DNA of 64,000 bases from Lentibacter algarum (GTDB taxonomy: Bacteria > Pseudomonadota > Alphaproteobacteria > Rhodobacterales > Rhodobacteraceae), in contig NZ_CP158687.1 in assembly GCF_040580765.1 (NCBI RefSeq), positions 2,790,001-2,854,000 on the forward strand. Reading direction: 5' to 3'. The translations under genes were made by a program, and so were the position numbers. Below the pieces are notes generated by a model. The model was given only the letters and a program-made list of their open reading frames with translations, was not told the DNA's origin and made no database searches. Shown here piece by piece: positions 9,472 through 17,135 of this stretch. The first letter of the stretch is position 1; the number at the start of each line of letters is the position of its first letter.

Positions 9472-10389
9472 TTACCTTTCGTAAGAAACGGGGCGGATTT
9501 TGCCGCTGGTTTGATTGCCAAAATAGACGCCGTAGTTGCCAAGCTTGTTCTCGGCGGCAAAGCGCGTGAGCATGGTGCGCATGACACTGTCGGTGACAGA
9601 GGCGAGCGCCTCTTCGGTCAGGGGGACAAAGCGCCCCAGAGAAGGCGCGCCCTCTTCGGTCTGGCAGAGAAACGCGATGTGCTGGCGTTTTGCGGCATCG
9701 TCTTCAAAGACCGAATACACAAATCCCGGCTCCGCCGTGAGGCCCGTAGTGGCGAGGAGCTTTTGCAGCGTCTCAGACGCACCGTGTTCTTTTACAGTCC
9801 TTTCGGGGAGCGCCAATCCGCCCTCGCTATTTTCGACCAGCAGCACCTGCCCGTCTCGCTCGATAAGTGCTGATACCGTGAGGCCGATGTGTGGCTCAAG
9901 CGCTTCGGCGGCTGTGGAGGGCGTTACATAAGCGCCGCGCGCATAGCCAAGGCCAGCAGTTGCTGAACTATCAAACGCCTCGACCCGACCAATCAGGACC
10001 GCATGATCACCCGCCTCGACAATCTGATGCATCGAGCAGTCAAACCACGCCGAGACGCCCTCAAACACTGGTGCGCCATGCGGTCCATTTTGCCAAGTTA
10101 CGCTTGCGAAGCGGTCATCAACGGGACGCGCGAATGTGTTGGACACTTCGACCTGCGTTTCGGCCAGGATGTTGACTGCGAAGCCTGTGGCTTTGGTCAT
10201 GTTTTCATAGTTGCTTGAGCTATTGGCGATACAGACCAGCACAAGAGGCGGATCAAGCGAAACAGAGGTAAAGGAATTGGCCGTAAAGCCAATAGGCGCG
10301 CCTGTTGCATCATGGCTGGTTACAACCGTGACGCCCGTGGTGAAGGCGCCAAAAGCGGAACGCAAAGCGCGCAGATCAAAGCCGCTCAT
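9472..10389 (-). CDS. Flavin reductase with C-terminal Nudix-like domain
   Basis: The first 165 residues form a flavin reductase-like FMN-binding domain: RSAFGAFTTGVTVVTS at the start, then GFTANSFTSVSLDPPLVLVC. The remaining 140 residues look like a Nudix fold (LIERDGQVLLVENSEGGLALPERTV, then TTGLTAEPGFVYSVFED). The catalytic Nudix box (GX5EX7REUXEEXGU) is degenerate, so hydrolase activity is doubtful. Ordinary RutF/HpaC-type reductases are about 160-190 residues, so the tail is an addition, perhaps for regulation or substrate binding. It lies between the hydrolase (ATGA overlap) and its likely partner monooxygenase. Confidence 0.85.
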   Translation of the reverse strand: MSGFDLRALRSAFGAFTTGVTVVTSHDATGAPIGFTANSFTSVSLDPPLVLVCIANSSSNYENMTKATGFAVNILAETQVEVSNTFARPVDDRFASVTWQNGPHGAPVFEGVSAWFDCSMHQIVEAGDHAVLIGRVEAFDSSATAGLGYARGAYVTPSTAAEALEPHIGLTVSALIERDGQVLLVENSEGGLALPERTVKEHGASETLQKLLATTGLTAEPGFVYSVFEDDAAKRQHIAFLCQTEEGAPSLGRFVPLTEEALASVTDSVMRTMLTRFAAENKLGNYGVYFGNQTSGKIRPVSYER

Positions 10390-11198
10390 GAGGCAACCTC
10401 GCGGGGGAAGGGCTGAAAGAGCCAGTTCGCCAAAGCATGATTGACCAGATTGGGCGCTGTGAGATGGGCCATATGGCGATGTCCTTCGATTATTTTTGTC
10501 GTCCCGTTTTGGGCCGCTTCGGCAATGGCACGGGCCATGGCAGGGGTAGAGTTGCCATCGCCGCTGCCGGTCAGGGCGAGCAGTGGCGCTTGGATGTCGC
10601 CGATGCGATTGGCATAGGTGTCATCACCTGTCGCAAAGGCAGTATAGGCAGTGGCGTAGCCCTCTGGAGAGACAGCACGAAGCCAGCCTGCCGTTGCCTC
10701 ACGTGCTGCCCGCTCGCTTGCCGCTCTCGAAAACCAGCGGTCCAGCGGGGCCGCACTATCGAGTTCGCCACGGCTAATCTCGGCAGCGCGCGCCTCAACG
10801 GCAGCGCGGGCCTCTGGGCTCCGACGAAAGACAGGGTTGAGCAGTGCGACACGGCTCACAAGATCGGGATATTCAACCGCTACTCCCCCTGTAATCAGAG
10901 CGCCCATCGAATGCCCCGCAAGATTGACAGGACCAAGGGCAAGGGCCTCCAAAGCTTCCGCGGCCCACACGACAAAATCTTCCAGAACACTGCCGTTTGG
11001 CAATGGGTCACTCCCGCCATGACCGGGCATATCAAGTGCGACGACATGATTGTGCTCGCTCAGTGTTTCGACTTGCGGGCCCCATGCGGCAGACTGAAGC
11101 CCAACCCCATGAATGAGCACCAAAGGCGCACCACGCCCGACGGAGTGAAACGCAACCTGAGCGCCCGACTTAGACAGCCGCAGGGTTGTCAGCGTCAT
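10386..11198 (-). CDS. Alpha/beta hydrolase
   Basis: This is an alpha/beta hydrolase-fold enzyme of 270 residues. The oxyanion-hole motif is HGVGLQSAAW, the nucleophile elbow is GHSMGA near residue 96, and a C-terminal GHRHMAH gives the likely catalytic His. The chosen start is MTLTTLRLS at 11198. The frame is open further upstream, but that part overlaps the AA_synth gene. With this start the two genes overlap by 29 bp. It overlaps the flavin reductase gene by 4 bp. It likely cleaves an ester or amide in the same pathway, as RutD does in the analogous Rut system. That role is inference. Confidence 0.88.
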   Translation of the reverse strand: MTLTTLRLSKSGAQVAFHSVGRGAPLVLIHGVGLQSAAWGPQVETLSEHNHVVALDMPGHGGSDPLPNGSVLEDFVVWAAEALEALALGPVNLAGHSMGALITGGVAVEYPDLVSRVALLNPVFRRSPEARAAVEARAAEISRGELDSAAPLDRWFSRAASERAAREATAGWLRAVSPEGYATAYTAFATGDDTYANRIGDIQAPLLALTGSGDGNSTPAMARAIAEAAQNGTTKIIEGHRHMAHLTAPNLVNHALANWLFQPFPREVAS

Positions 11199-11778
11199 GG
11201 CCGAGCTCCTTGAGGTCTTGATAACGGTCACCAATGCGGTGATGAGGCCTTCCTCCGATCGATGCGCCCAGTGCGATGACAATTTCATCAGCGGCGGGGG
11301 CATCTGCGATTGATGTCTGGATCGTAAGATAATGCGAACGACGGCCGCCATCATTTTTATCCATCAGCGGAATCATAAGCGGCGCATTGGCTGGTCCGCG
11401 GGTATTGCAAAACGACAGGTAGGATTTTGCGCCGACTGCCTCTCGGAAGATATTGCCAAAGTGCAACGTGTGGATCAGTGCGGAGGCATGCTCAACCTCA
11501 CCATCAAGACCGACGATCGCAGATTTTCCATAGCCCTCAACACGCTCGCCGCTACCAGCCGCGTCAAGAATCATATCAGTCAAAATCTGGCCGAGCCCAG
11601 GCGCGCAGTCACGAATTACAGGGGAAAGGTCCTCGACAAAACCCTGCCCTGCCCAAGGATTTTTAATAACAGCCATTGCAGCGATGAGCTTGAGCGGCGT
11701 CGCAGCCACTTTGCCGCCTTCGATAAGCGTGTTTTCAATATGCAAAAGCGTTTTTCTGATCTCTGCTGGCACAGGCAT
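11170..11778 (-). CDS. Amino acid synthesis family protein (AA_synth/DUF1185)
   Basis: This belongs to the AA_synth (DUF1185) family, whose biochemical role is not established despite the name. About 202 residues from the preferred start MPVPAEIRKTLL at 11778, which follows AAAGGA. Characteristic segments are NPWAGQGFVEDLSP, GYGKSAIVGLDGEVEHASALIHTLHFGN, and GGRRSHYLTIQ. It is the promoter-proximal gene of the leftward operon. An ATGGTATACCAT operator lies 33-44 bp upstream of the start. Its constant company with flavin monooxygenases, hydrolases and aldehyde dehydrogenases here argues for a catabolic rather than biosynthetic function, which is inference from context. Confidence 0.85.
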   Translation of the reverse strand: MPVPAEIRKTLLHIENTLIEGGKVAATPLKLIAAMAVIKNPWAGQGFVEDLSPVIRDCAPGLGQILTDMILDAAGSGERVEGYGKSAIVGLDGEVEHASALIHTLHFGNIFREAVGAKSYLSFCNTRGPANAPLMIPLMDKNDGGRRSHYLTIQTSIADAPAADEIVIALGASIGGRPHHRIGDRYQDLKELGHDADNPAAV

Positions 11779-11810
11779 GTTCCTTTTGCTGTGGTGAGTC
11801 TCTCCGCAAT

Positions 11811-11822
11811 ATGGTATACCAT
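11811..11822. promoter_or_regulatory. Perfect palindrome, probable GntR/FCD operator
   Basis: ATGGTATACCAT is a perfect 12-bp palindrome in the 83-bp gap between the divergent AA_synth operon and gntR. TGGTATACCA-like sites are the usual targets of FadR/VanR-type GntR regulators. It sits where it could control both directions, probably as autorepression plus pathway repression relieved by a substrate. The regulator encoded next door is the obvious ligand. Confidence 0.7.
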
Positions 11823-11861
11823 CATACAAATTGTCAATTCCACTGTGAGGCTAAATAGGCC

Positions 11862-12554
11862 ATGGGTCAGGACCGCGTAAAACTCGAACGGATTGAAGCT
11901 GTGCCTCAGACCCTGCGCGACATTGTGCAGGCGAAGATGCGTGACGCGATCATGGCGGGGCATTTTGCGCCTGGTGAGCGGTTGGTTGAGCGGCCCCTTT
12001 GCGAGCAGCTCGGCGTCAGCCGTACGGTCGTCCGCGAGACGATCCGCTACCTTGAGGCTGAGGGACTTGTCGAAACGATCCCACACAAAGGGCCGATCGT
12101 CGCGTCGCTCAACTGGAGTCAAGCCAAGCAGATTTATGATATTCGCCGTCAGCTTGAGAGCGCTGCAGCGGAAGCCGCAGCAAAGGCAACTTCGCCTGCG
12201 TTTGACGCTGCCCTGCGTGCTGCTTTGGCCGAGCTTGGTATTGCTATGAAAGGGCAGGAGTGGAGCGCGATCTTTGTCGCAACAACCGCGTTTTACGAAC
12301 TTATTTTTGCGCAAGCGGGGCATAGCATCGCTTGGGAAGTGGTGCAGCGGCTCAACGGGCGGATCAGCCGTTTGCGCGCGCTCACGCTCTCAGCCAAAGA
12401 CCGCTCGACCTCCGGCTTAGCTCATATGACAGCAATCGCTGACGCGGTCCTGAGCGAGGATGCACGCGGCGCACGCGAAGCCGTTAAAGCCCATATCAAG
12501 GAGGCGGCCAAAATCGCGCAGGCCGTTCTGGCAAAGGAGGCGCACAATGACTGA
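11862..12554 (+). CDS. GntR family transcriptional regulator (FCD subfamily)
   Basis: This is a 230-residue DNA-binding repressor or activator. The N-terminal winged helix-turn-helix covers residues 15-80 (LRDIVQAKMRDAIMAG, GERLVERPLCEQLGVSRTVVRE, LEAEGLVETIPHKGPIV). The all-helical FCD ligand domain follows (IYDIRRQLESAAAEAAA onwards). It is divergent from the AA_synth operon across a palindromic operator and is first of a rightward operon with DUF1330 and a carboxymuconolactone decarboxylase-like gene. It most likely senses an intermediate of the pathway encoded by both operons. Confidence 0.92.
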   Translation: MGQDRVKLERIEAVPQTLRDIVQAKMRDAIMAGHFAPGERLVERPLCEQLGVSRTVVRETIRYLEAEGLVETIPHKGPIVASLNWSQAKQIYDIRRQLESAAAEAAAKATSPAFDAALRAALAELGIAMKGQEWSAIFVATTAFYELIFAQAGHSIAWEVVQRLNGRISRLRALTLSAKDRSTSGLAHMTAIADAVLSEDARGAREAVKAHIKEAAKIAQAVLAKEAHND

Positions 12555-12843
12555 AGCTTATTGGATCGCGCAAGTGACCGTCACAGACCATGAGGCTTAT
12601 AAGGGCTATCAGGCCGTAGCTCCTGAAGCGTTTGCCAAATATGGCGCCGTGTTTCTTGCCCGTGGCGGAAAAGCACAGGCGCTTGAGGGGGCTCCCTTTG
12701 AGCGCCATGTCGTCATTCGATTTGACAACTATGCGGCGGCACTTGAGTGCTATAACTCGCCAGAATACAGCGCCGCGCGAGCAAAGCGTAAGGGCGCATG
12801 TGAGGCGCAAATCGTGATCGTAGAAGGACTTGAGACACCATGA
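12547..12843 (+). CDS. DUF1330 domain protein
   Basis: This is a small 98-residue ferredoxin-like (dimeric alpha-beta barrel) protein of the DUF1330 family: YWIAQVTVTDHEAYKGYQ at the start and VVIRFDNYAAALECYNSPEYSAARAKR in the middle. The start at 12547 (MTEAYW) overlaps the gntR stop by 8 bp. A longer reading of the same frame would run inside gntR and is rejected. The function of the family is unknown. Members often accompany oxidative catabolic genes, as here. It may bind or isomerise a small intermediate, which is speculation. Confidence 0.85.
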   Translation: MTEAYWIAQVTVTDHEAYKGYQAVAPEAFAKYGAVFLARGGKAQALEGAPFERHVVIRFDNYAAALECYNSPEYSAARAKRKGACEAQIVIVEGLETP

Positions 12844-13235
12844 GCAGTTTTGATGAAGACTTGTTTTTGAAAGGTCTGGAGCAACGTAAGGCCACATTGG
12901 GCGCAGACTATGTCGAGAAAAATCTCGCGGCATCCGACGACTTCACCCGTCCGTTCCAGGAAGCGATGACGGCTTGGTGCTGGGGCTTTGGCTGGGGCGA
13001 TGATGTCATTGATGCAAAGACCCGCTCGATGATGAACCTCTCCATGATCGGTGCTTTGGGCAAAATGCACGAGTGGGAACTTCACTGCAAAGGCGCACTC
13101 AACAACGGTGTGAGCCGCGACGAGATCCGCGCCATTATACATGTGATCGCGATTTATTGTGGCGTTCCGCAGGGGCTTGAATGCTTCCGCGCTGCACGAA
13201 AGGTTTTTGAAGAAGCGGAACAAAGCGCATCGTAA
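12840..13235 (+). CDS. Carboxymuconolactone decarboxylase/AhpD-like protein
   Basis: This is a 131-residue all-helical protein of the CMD family. It shows DAKTRSMMNLSMIGALGKMHEWELHCKGALNNGVSRDEIRAII, the standard core, and a single Cys in IAIYCGVPQGLE. The CxxC pair of true AhpD peroxidase partners is absent, so a decarboxylase or lactonase-like role fits better. It overlaps the DUF1330 gene by 4 bp and ends the gntR operon. It is probably a step in the pathway encoded by the divergent monooxygenase operon. Confidence 0.85.
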   Translation: MSSFDEDLFLKGLEQRKATLGADYVEKNLAASDDFTRPFQEAMTAWCWGFGWGDDVIDAKTRSMMNLSMIGALGKMHEWELHCKGALNNGVSRDEIRAIIHVIAIYCGVPQGLECFRAARKVFEEAEQSAS

Positions 13236-13270
13236 GATTTGCGTAAGCTTTGTAAGGTTCGCGTAAGCTT
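13232..13270 (+). promoter_or_regulatory. TAAGNTT direct repeats, probable response-regulator operator
   Basis: Four copies of TAAGNTT (TAAGATT, TAAGCTT, TAAGGTT, TAAGCTT) start at 13233, 13244, 13253 and 13264, spaced 11, 9 and 11 bp. Tandem half-sites at 11-bp spacing are how OmpR/PmrA-type regulators bind. The first copy overlaps the stop codon of the upstream gene. The same repeat with 9/11 spacing precedes the PAP2 gene, so the response regulator at 16479 is the likely binder. Confidence 0.6.
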
Positions 13271-13282
13271 CACTTGATTGAG

Positions 13283-13308
13283 GGCAGGAAACCAAATGGA
13301 TTCCTGCC
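13283..13308 (+). promoter_or_regulatory. Hairpin in the eptA-1 leader next to the start codon
   Basis: GGCAGGAA, a 10-base loop, then TTCCTGCC form a perfect 8-bp stem that ends 3 nt before the ATG at 13312. The only Shine-Dalgarno-like bases (AGGGCAGGAA) are inside the 5' arm, too far from the ATG unless the hairpin folds. This suggests translational control or an unusual initiation site. Confidence 0.45.
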
Positions 13309-13311
13309 ACC

Positions 13312-14967
13312 ATGACTGACCAACCTTCTACTCCTCAAGGCTTGAACCGCCTGCGTACGGAGCTTGTCGCGCGCCCGTTGACGCTGCTGGCGAGCGTCGT
13401 CTTATTTGTACTTCTCGTGGACAATAACACCTTCTGGCGCATCGGTTCTGATGTCTTTTCGGGCCACCCCTTCGCTTTTGCGGGCATGGTGGCGGCGCTC
13501 TACTGTCTGACAGTTGCAGTGTTTTCGCCTTTTGCGCTGCCAGTCTTCGTCAAGCCGTTCAGCATCTTCATTCTGATTTTGAGCAGCGTGACAGGCTACT
13601 ATATGGACACGCTCGGCGCGTTTATCGACCGTGAGATGATCCAGAATGTCATGGTCACCACAGTGACGGAGTCAAAGCACCTCATCACCATCGGCTTTTT
13701 GCTTCATGTCGCATTCTACGGGCTTTTGCCGTCAGTCTTTGTTCTTGCCCTTCGGCTCAAACCACAGCGCAAGCTCCTGGCCTTGGGCACACCGTTTCTA
13801 GCGGGTGCAATCTGCCTTTTACTGACGCTTGGGTTGCTTGCAACCAACTTCAAAACATATGCTTCGGTGCTGCGTGAGCGGAAAGACTTTCTGGCAAGCT
13901 ATCAACCTGGCGCACCGATTGTGAGCACCTTTCGCTATGCGGCCATGATGAGCAAGACGCTCAACACGATTGCGGCACCCATTGGAGAAGACGCCACCAA
14001 AGGCGTCAGCTATGCCCGCGCGACCAAGCCAGTGCTCACCCTGCTTGTCGTGGGCGAAACTGCGCGCGCGCAGAACTTTGGACTCAACGGCTATGGGCAC
14101 GAGACAACCCCCGAGCTGGCCAAACTACCAATCGTGAACTTTGAGGAGGTCAGCAGCTGCGGCACATCTACGGCCGTTTCCTTGCCCTGCATGTTCTCAA
14201 AATTGCCGCGTAAGGACTATTCGTTTGAAAAAGGCAAAGCCCAGCAAAATCTTTTGGATGTGCTCGCTCATGCTGGTCTAAAAGTGGAGTGGTGGGACAA
14301 CAACACAGGCCATAAGGGCCTAGCGGACCGTATTGAGGCCCGTAGTTTTGCGGGCAACGAAGGCGAACACTGCCGTGAAGGCGAGTGCGACGATGGCGCT
14401 TTTCTACCCGCGTTGCGCGCCTATGCTGACAATATCACAGAAGACACTGTCTTGGTTTTGCATCAGATAGGCAGCCATGGGCCATCGTATTTCATGCGGT
14501 ATCCGCCCGAGGCCGAAAAATTTGCACCCGCCTGCCAGACACCAGAACTCAAAAGTTGTTCGCCCGAAGAGGTCTTGAACGCCTATGACAATACCATTGC
14601 CTATACGGACAAGACGTTGGCAGAAACGATCAACTTTTTGCAAGCTCAGGAAAGCCTTAGCACGGCAATGCTCTATATTTCGGATCATGGCGAATCCCTT
14701 GGGGAAGGTGGGCTTTATCTGCACGGAGCGCCCTATTTTCTAGCGCCCAAAGAACAAACTCATGTCCCGATGATCCTGTGGATGTCTGACAGTTTTGCTG
14801 CGCAGTTTGGCCATAATACAGGCTGTCTCGTTGACAGCCGCGCGACTCCCCTGAGCCATGACAACCTGTTTCACTCGGCCCTAGGGATGCTTGATATCGA
14901 GACGCAAGTCTATGACGAAGCGCTCGATCTCTTTGCGCCATGTGCTGCAAACAAGGAGCAAAGTTGA
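13312..14967 (+). CDS. eptA: Phosphoethanolamine transferase, EptA/MCR family (first copy)
   Basis: This is an inner-membrane enzyme that moves phosphoethanolamine from phosphatidylethanolamine to lipid A (or another periplasmic acceptor), reducing negative charge. The N-terminal 190 residues hold five hydrophobic segments. The periplasmic alkaline-phosphatase-fold domain follows, with VVGETARAQNF for the zinc-binding Glu, CGTSTAVSLPC containing the nucleophilic Thr, HQIGSHGPSYF, and SDHGESLGEGGLYLHG for the remaining metal ligands. Paired cysteines fit the disulfide-rich domain. It is 551 residues long, normal for the family. TAAGNTT repeats and a leader hairpin lie upstream. psd and pssA downstream could supply its lipid donor. 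Confidence 0.92.
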   Translation: MTDQPSTPQGLNRLRTELVARPLTLLASVVLFVLLVDNNTFWRIGSDVFSGHPFAFAGMVAALYCLTVAVFSPFALPVFVKPFSIFILILSSVTGYYMDTLGAFIDREMIQNVMVTTVTESKHLITIGFLLHVAFYGLLPSVFVLALRLKPQRKLLALGTPFLAGAICLLLTLGLLATNFKTYASVLRERKDFLASYQPGAPIVSTFRYAAMMSKTLNTIAAPIGEDATKGVSYARATKPVLTLLVVGETARAQNFGLNGYGHETTPELAKLPIVNFEEVSSCGTSTAVSLPCMFSKLPRKDYSFEKGKAQQNLLDVLAHAGLKVEWWDNNTGHKGLADRIEARSFAGNEGEHCREGECDDGAFLPALRAYADNITEDTVLVLHQIGSHGPSYFMRYPPEAEKFAPACQTPELKSCSPEEVLNAYDNTIAYTDKTLAETINFLQAQESLSTAMLYISDHGESLGEGGLYLHGAPYFLAPKEQTHVPMILWMSDSFAAQFGHNTGCLVDSRATPLSHDNLFHSALGMLDIETQVYDEALDLFAPCAANKEQS

Positions 14968-14977
14968 TTTGAGAGCT

Positions 14978-15013
14978 TTGCGCAGCCGCTCAAAGCGGCT
15001 AAGTGCTGCGCAA
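14978..15013 (+). terminator. Nested hairpin between eptA-1 and psd
   Basis: TTGCGCAGC and GCTGCGCAA form the outer stem, with an inner AGCCGCT/AGCGGCT repeat, followed by CCCTCTTTT. The alternatives are mutually exclusive, so either a terminator or an attenuator is possible. It separates eptA-1 from psd-pssA, which suggests partly independent expression of the lipid genes. Confidence 0.5.
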
Positions 15014-15042
15014 CCCTCTTTTAACGACCAGAAAGAACGCTC

Positions 15043-15735
15043 ATGAATATGCTCAAAATCGTCGCCGTGCCCATGCACAAGGAAGGCCGCAAGTTCGTGG
15101 CCGTTTTCGCCGCCATAACTGTGGCGCTGAGCTTTCTCTGGGAGCCGCTCTTTTGGCTTGGATGTGGCGCGACCGTCTGGTGCTATTATTTCTTCCGCGA
15201 TCCGGTACGGATGATCCCACAGAATGACGCGCTTGTACTATCGCCTGCTGATGGGGTTGTCTCGCTGATCGAAGAGGTCGTGCCACCTGCAGAACTTGGG
15301 CTTGGCCAAGAGCCAGTCACGCGTGTTTCGGTCTTTATGAATGTTTTCAACTGCCATGTGAACCGCGCGCCTATCGCGGGTAAAGTGACACAAATTACTT
15401 ATCATCACGGCAAGTTTCTCAATGCCTCACTGGACAAGGCCAGCGAATTTAACGAGCGCAACTGCCTGACTATTGAAACCCCAGCAGGCGCCAAAATTGG
15501 TGTGATCCAGATTGCTGGCCTCGTGGCGCGGCGGATCGTCTGTTTTGTCAAAGAGGGTGACGAGCGCGCCGCAGGTGAGCGTTTTGGCCTTATTCGTTTT
15601 GGCAGCCGTCTTGATGTGTTTCTTCCCGTCGGCGTTCAGCCGCTTGTGCCGCTCGGCACAACAGCCGTGGCTGGCGAAACTATTCTGGCCGATCTCTCAA
15701 ATCCGCAACCCAATGTGAAAGCTGTCAGCCGATGA
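15043..15735 (+). CDS. psd: Phosphatidylserine decarboxylase proenzyme
   Basis: This converts phosphatidylserine to phosphatidylethanolamine in the inner membrane. It is the short (230-residue) form common in alphaproteobacteria. The N-terminal hydrophobic region is followed by [24 protein letters not shown] and [13 protein letters not shown]. The self-cleavage site, which makes the pyruvoyl cofactor, is the Gly-Ser in [11 protein letters not shown] near residue 190. It overlaps pssA by 4 bp, the usual gene pair in Rhodobacterales. Its product is the donor used by the EptA enzymes on either side. Confidence 0.95.
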   Translation: MNMLKIVAVPMHKEGRKFVAVFAAITVALSFLWEPLFWLGCGATVWCYYFFRDPVRMIPQNDALVLSPADGVVSLIEEVVPPAELGLGQEPVTRVSVFMNVFNCHVNRAPIAGKVTQITYHHGKFLNASLDKASEFNERNCLTIETPAGAKIGVIQIAGLVARRIVCFVKEGDERAAGERFGLIRFGSRLDVFLPVGVQPLVPLGTTAVAGETILADLSNPQPNVKAVSR

Positions 15736-16475
15736 GCTCCGAACGTACCATAAAACTGCGCCATGTTGTGCCCAGTATCGTCACAGTCTTCGCGCTCTGC
15801 GCGGGGCTGACATCGGTACGTATGAGCCTTGAGGGGCATCTGGAAACGGCGTTGGCGTTTATCCTGATCGCCGTGTTCCTTGACGCGGCGGACGGCAAAC
15901 TCGCACGCTTCCTTGATACCGCAAGCCCCTTTGGCGCCGAGCTTGACACGCTTGCCGACTTCTTCAACTTCGGGATCGCACCAGGCTTTTTGCTCTACAA
16001 CACGCTCTATATCGGTACGCCTGCGGCCAATCTCGGCTGGCTGGCTGCACTTGTGCTTGCGGTTTGCTGTGCACTGCGGCTCGCGCGGTTTAACCTGTCG
16101 ATGAAAGACACAACAGTGGCGCTCGCCAAAGACAACTTCTTTGTTGGCGTGCCTGCTCCTGCGCTGGCCTGCCTCGCGCTTATGCCAATCTTTATTCACC
16201 TTTCGGGCTGGAAACACTTGGACTATCCGTTGGTACGCACACTTTACATCATTGGGGTCGGTTTTCTCGCGGTGAGCACGATACCGACCTATTCCGTCAA
16301 ACATGCCTCCATCAAACGCAAGCACCTTGCCATTGCGATTGTGGCCGCTGTTGTGATGGTCGTCTGTCTGATGTCGTATCCTTGGCCAACGCTTATGGCG
16401 ATCAACCTGCTTTATCTCACCACGTTGCCCTTCTCTTACCGCGCACAAAAGCGCCAAATTGCCAACGAAAGCTAA
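15732..16475 (+). CDS. pssA: CDP-diacylglycerol-serine O-phosphatidyltransferase
   Basis: This integral membrane enzyme makes phosphatidylserine from CDP-diacylglycerol and serine. The CDP-alcohol phosphotransferase signature is clear near residue 55: DAADGKLAR, eight residues, then GAELDTLAD (DG-AR-G-D-D pattern). About seven hydrophobic segments follow the type II family topology. It is 247 residues. It is translationally coupled to psd (4-bp overlap), and only 3 bp separate it from the response-regulator gene. PE synthesis and the two-component system are therefore likely on one transcript. Confidence 0.94.
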   Translation: MSSERTIKLRHVVPSIVTVFALCAGLTSVRMSLEGHLETALAFILIAVFLDAADGKLARFLDTASPFGAELDTLADFFNFGIAPGFLLYNTLYIGTPAANLGWLAALVLAVCCALRLARFNLSMKDTTVALAKDNFFVGVPAPALACLALMPIFIHLSGWKHLDYPLVRTLYIIGVGFLAVSTIPTYSVKHASIKRKHLAIAIVAAVVMVVCLMSYPWPTLMAINLLYLTTLPFSYRAQKRQIANES

Positions 16476-16478
16476 ATC

Positions 16479-17135
16479 ATGCGCATCCTTCTGATCGAAG
16501 ATGAGAAAGACCTCGCCGCGCCGGTGATCGAACATCTCAAGGCCGATCAGAATGTTGTTGACTGGTTTGAAACCGTGTCCGACGGCGACACAGCTGCGTT
16601 TGGTGTCCCGTATGATGTGATTTTACTGGATCTTCAGCTCCCCGATGGTGACGGGTTAGACCTGCTCAAGACCCTGCGAACGCGGAATCTGCGCACACCA
16701 ATCATTATCCTAACGGCACGCGACAAAGTCTCTGACCGCATAAAAGGCCTAAACCAAGGGGCAGATGACTATGTGATCAAACCCTATGATCTGAGTGAAC
16801 TGACCGCACGGATCAACACGGTCTGCCGCCGCAGCAGCGAGCGAGCAGCCGAAATCGTTTCTTTGGCAGATATTGAAGTCAACATGGCTGAACATAGCGT
16901 CGCGCGCGCAGGAGCGCCCGTGAAGCTCACCGCCAAAGAATGGGGCGTTTTTGAATGCCTACTTCTACGGCGCACCAAAATTGTCCCCAAGGACACGCTT
17001 GAGCAGGCGCTTTATGCGTTTGGTGATGAAGTGGAAAGCAACGCGATTGAAGCCCATATCAGCCGCTTACGCGGCAAGCTTGGAAAAGAACTCATAGTCA
17101 CACACCGCGGCTTGGGATATCGACTTGAAGTATGA
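16479..17135 (+). CDS. Two-component response regulator, OmpR/PmrA type
   Basis: This is a 218-residue DNA-binding regulator. The receiver domain has the acidic pair in LLIEDEKD, phospho-acceptor Asp51 in ILLDLQLPDGDG, and the switch Lys in DDYVIKPYD. The winged-helix effector domain includes LTAKEWGVFECLLLR and ends with HISRLRGKLG and THRGLGYRLEV. It overlaps the kinase gene by 4 bp. By position it probably controls the PEtN transferase genes, acting like PmrA. The TAAGGTT direct repeats at 13232 and 19089 are its most likely targets. Confidence 0.93.
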   Translation: MRILLIEDEKDLAAPVIEHLKADQNVVDWFETVSDGDTAAFGVPYDVILLDLQLPDGDGLDLLKTLRTRNLRTPIIILTARDKVSDRIKGLNQGADDYVIKPYDLSELTARINTVCRRSSERAAEIVSLADIEVNMAEHSVARAGAPVKLTAKEWGVFECLLLRRTKIVPKDTLEQALYAFGDEVESNAIEAHISRLRGKLGKELIVTHRGLGYRLEV

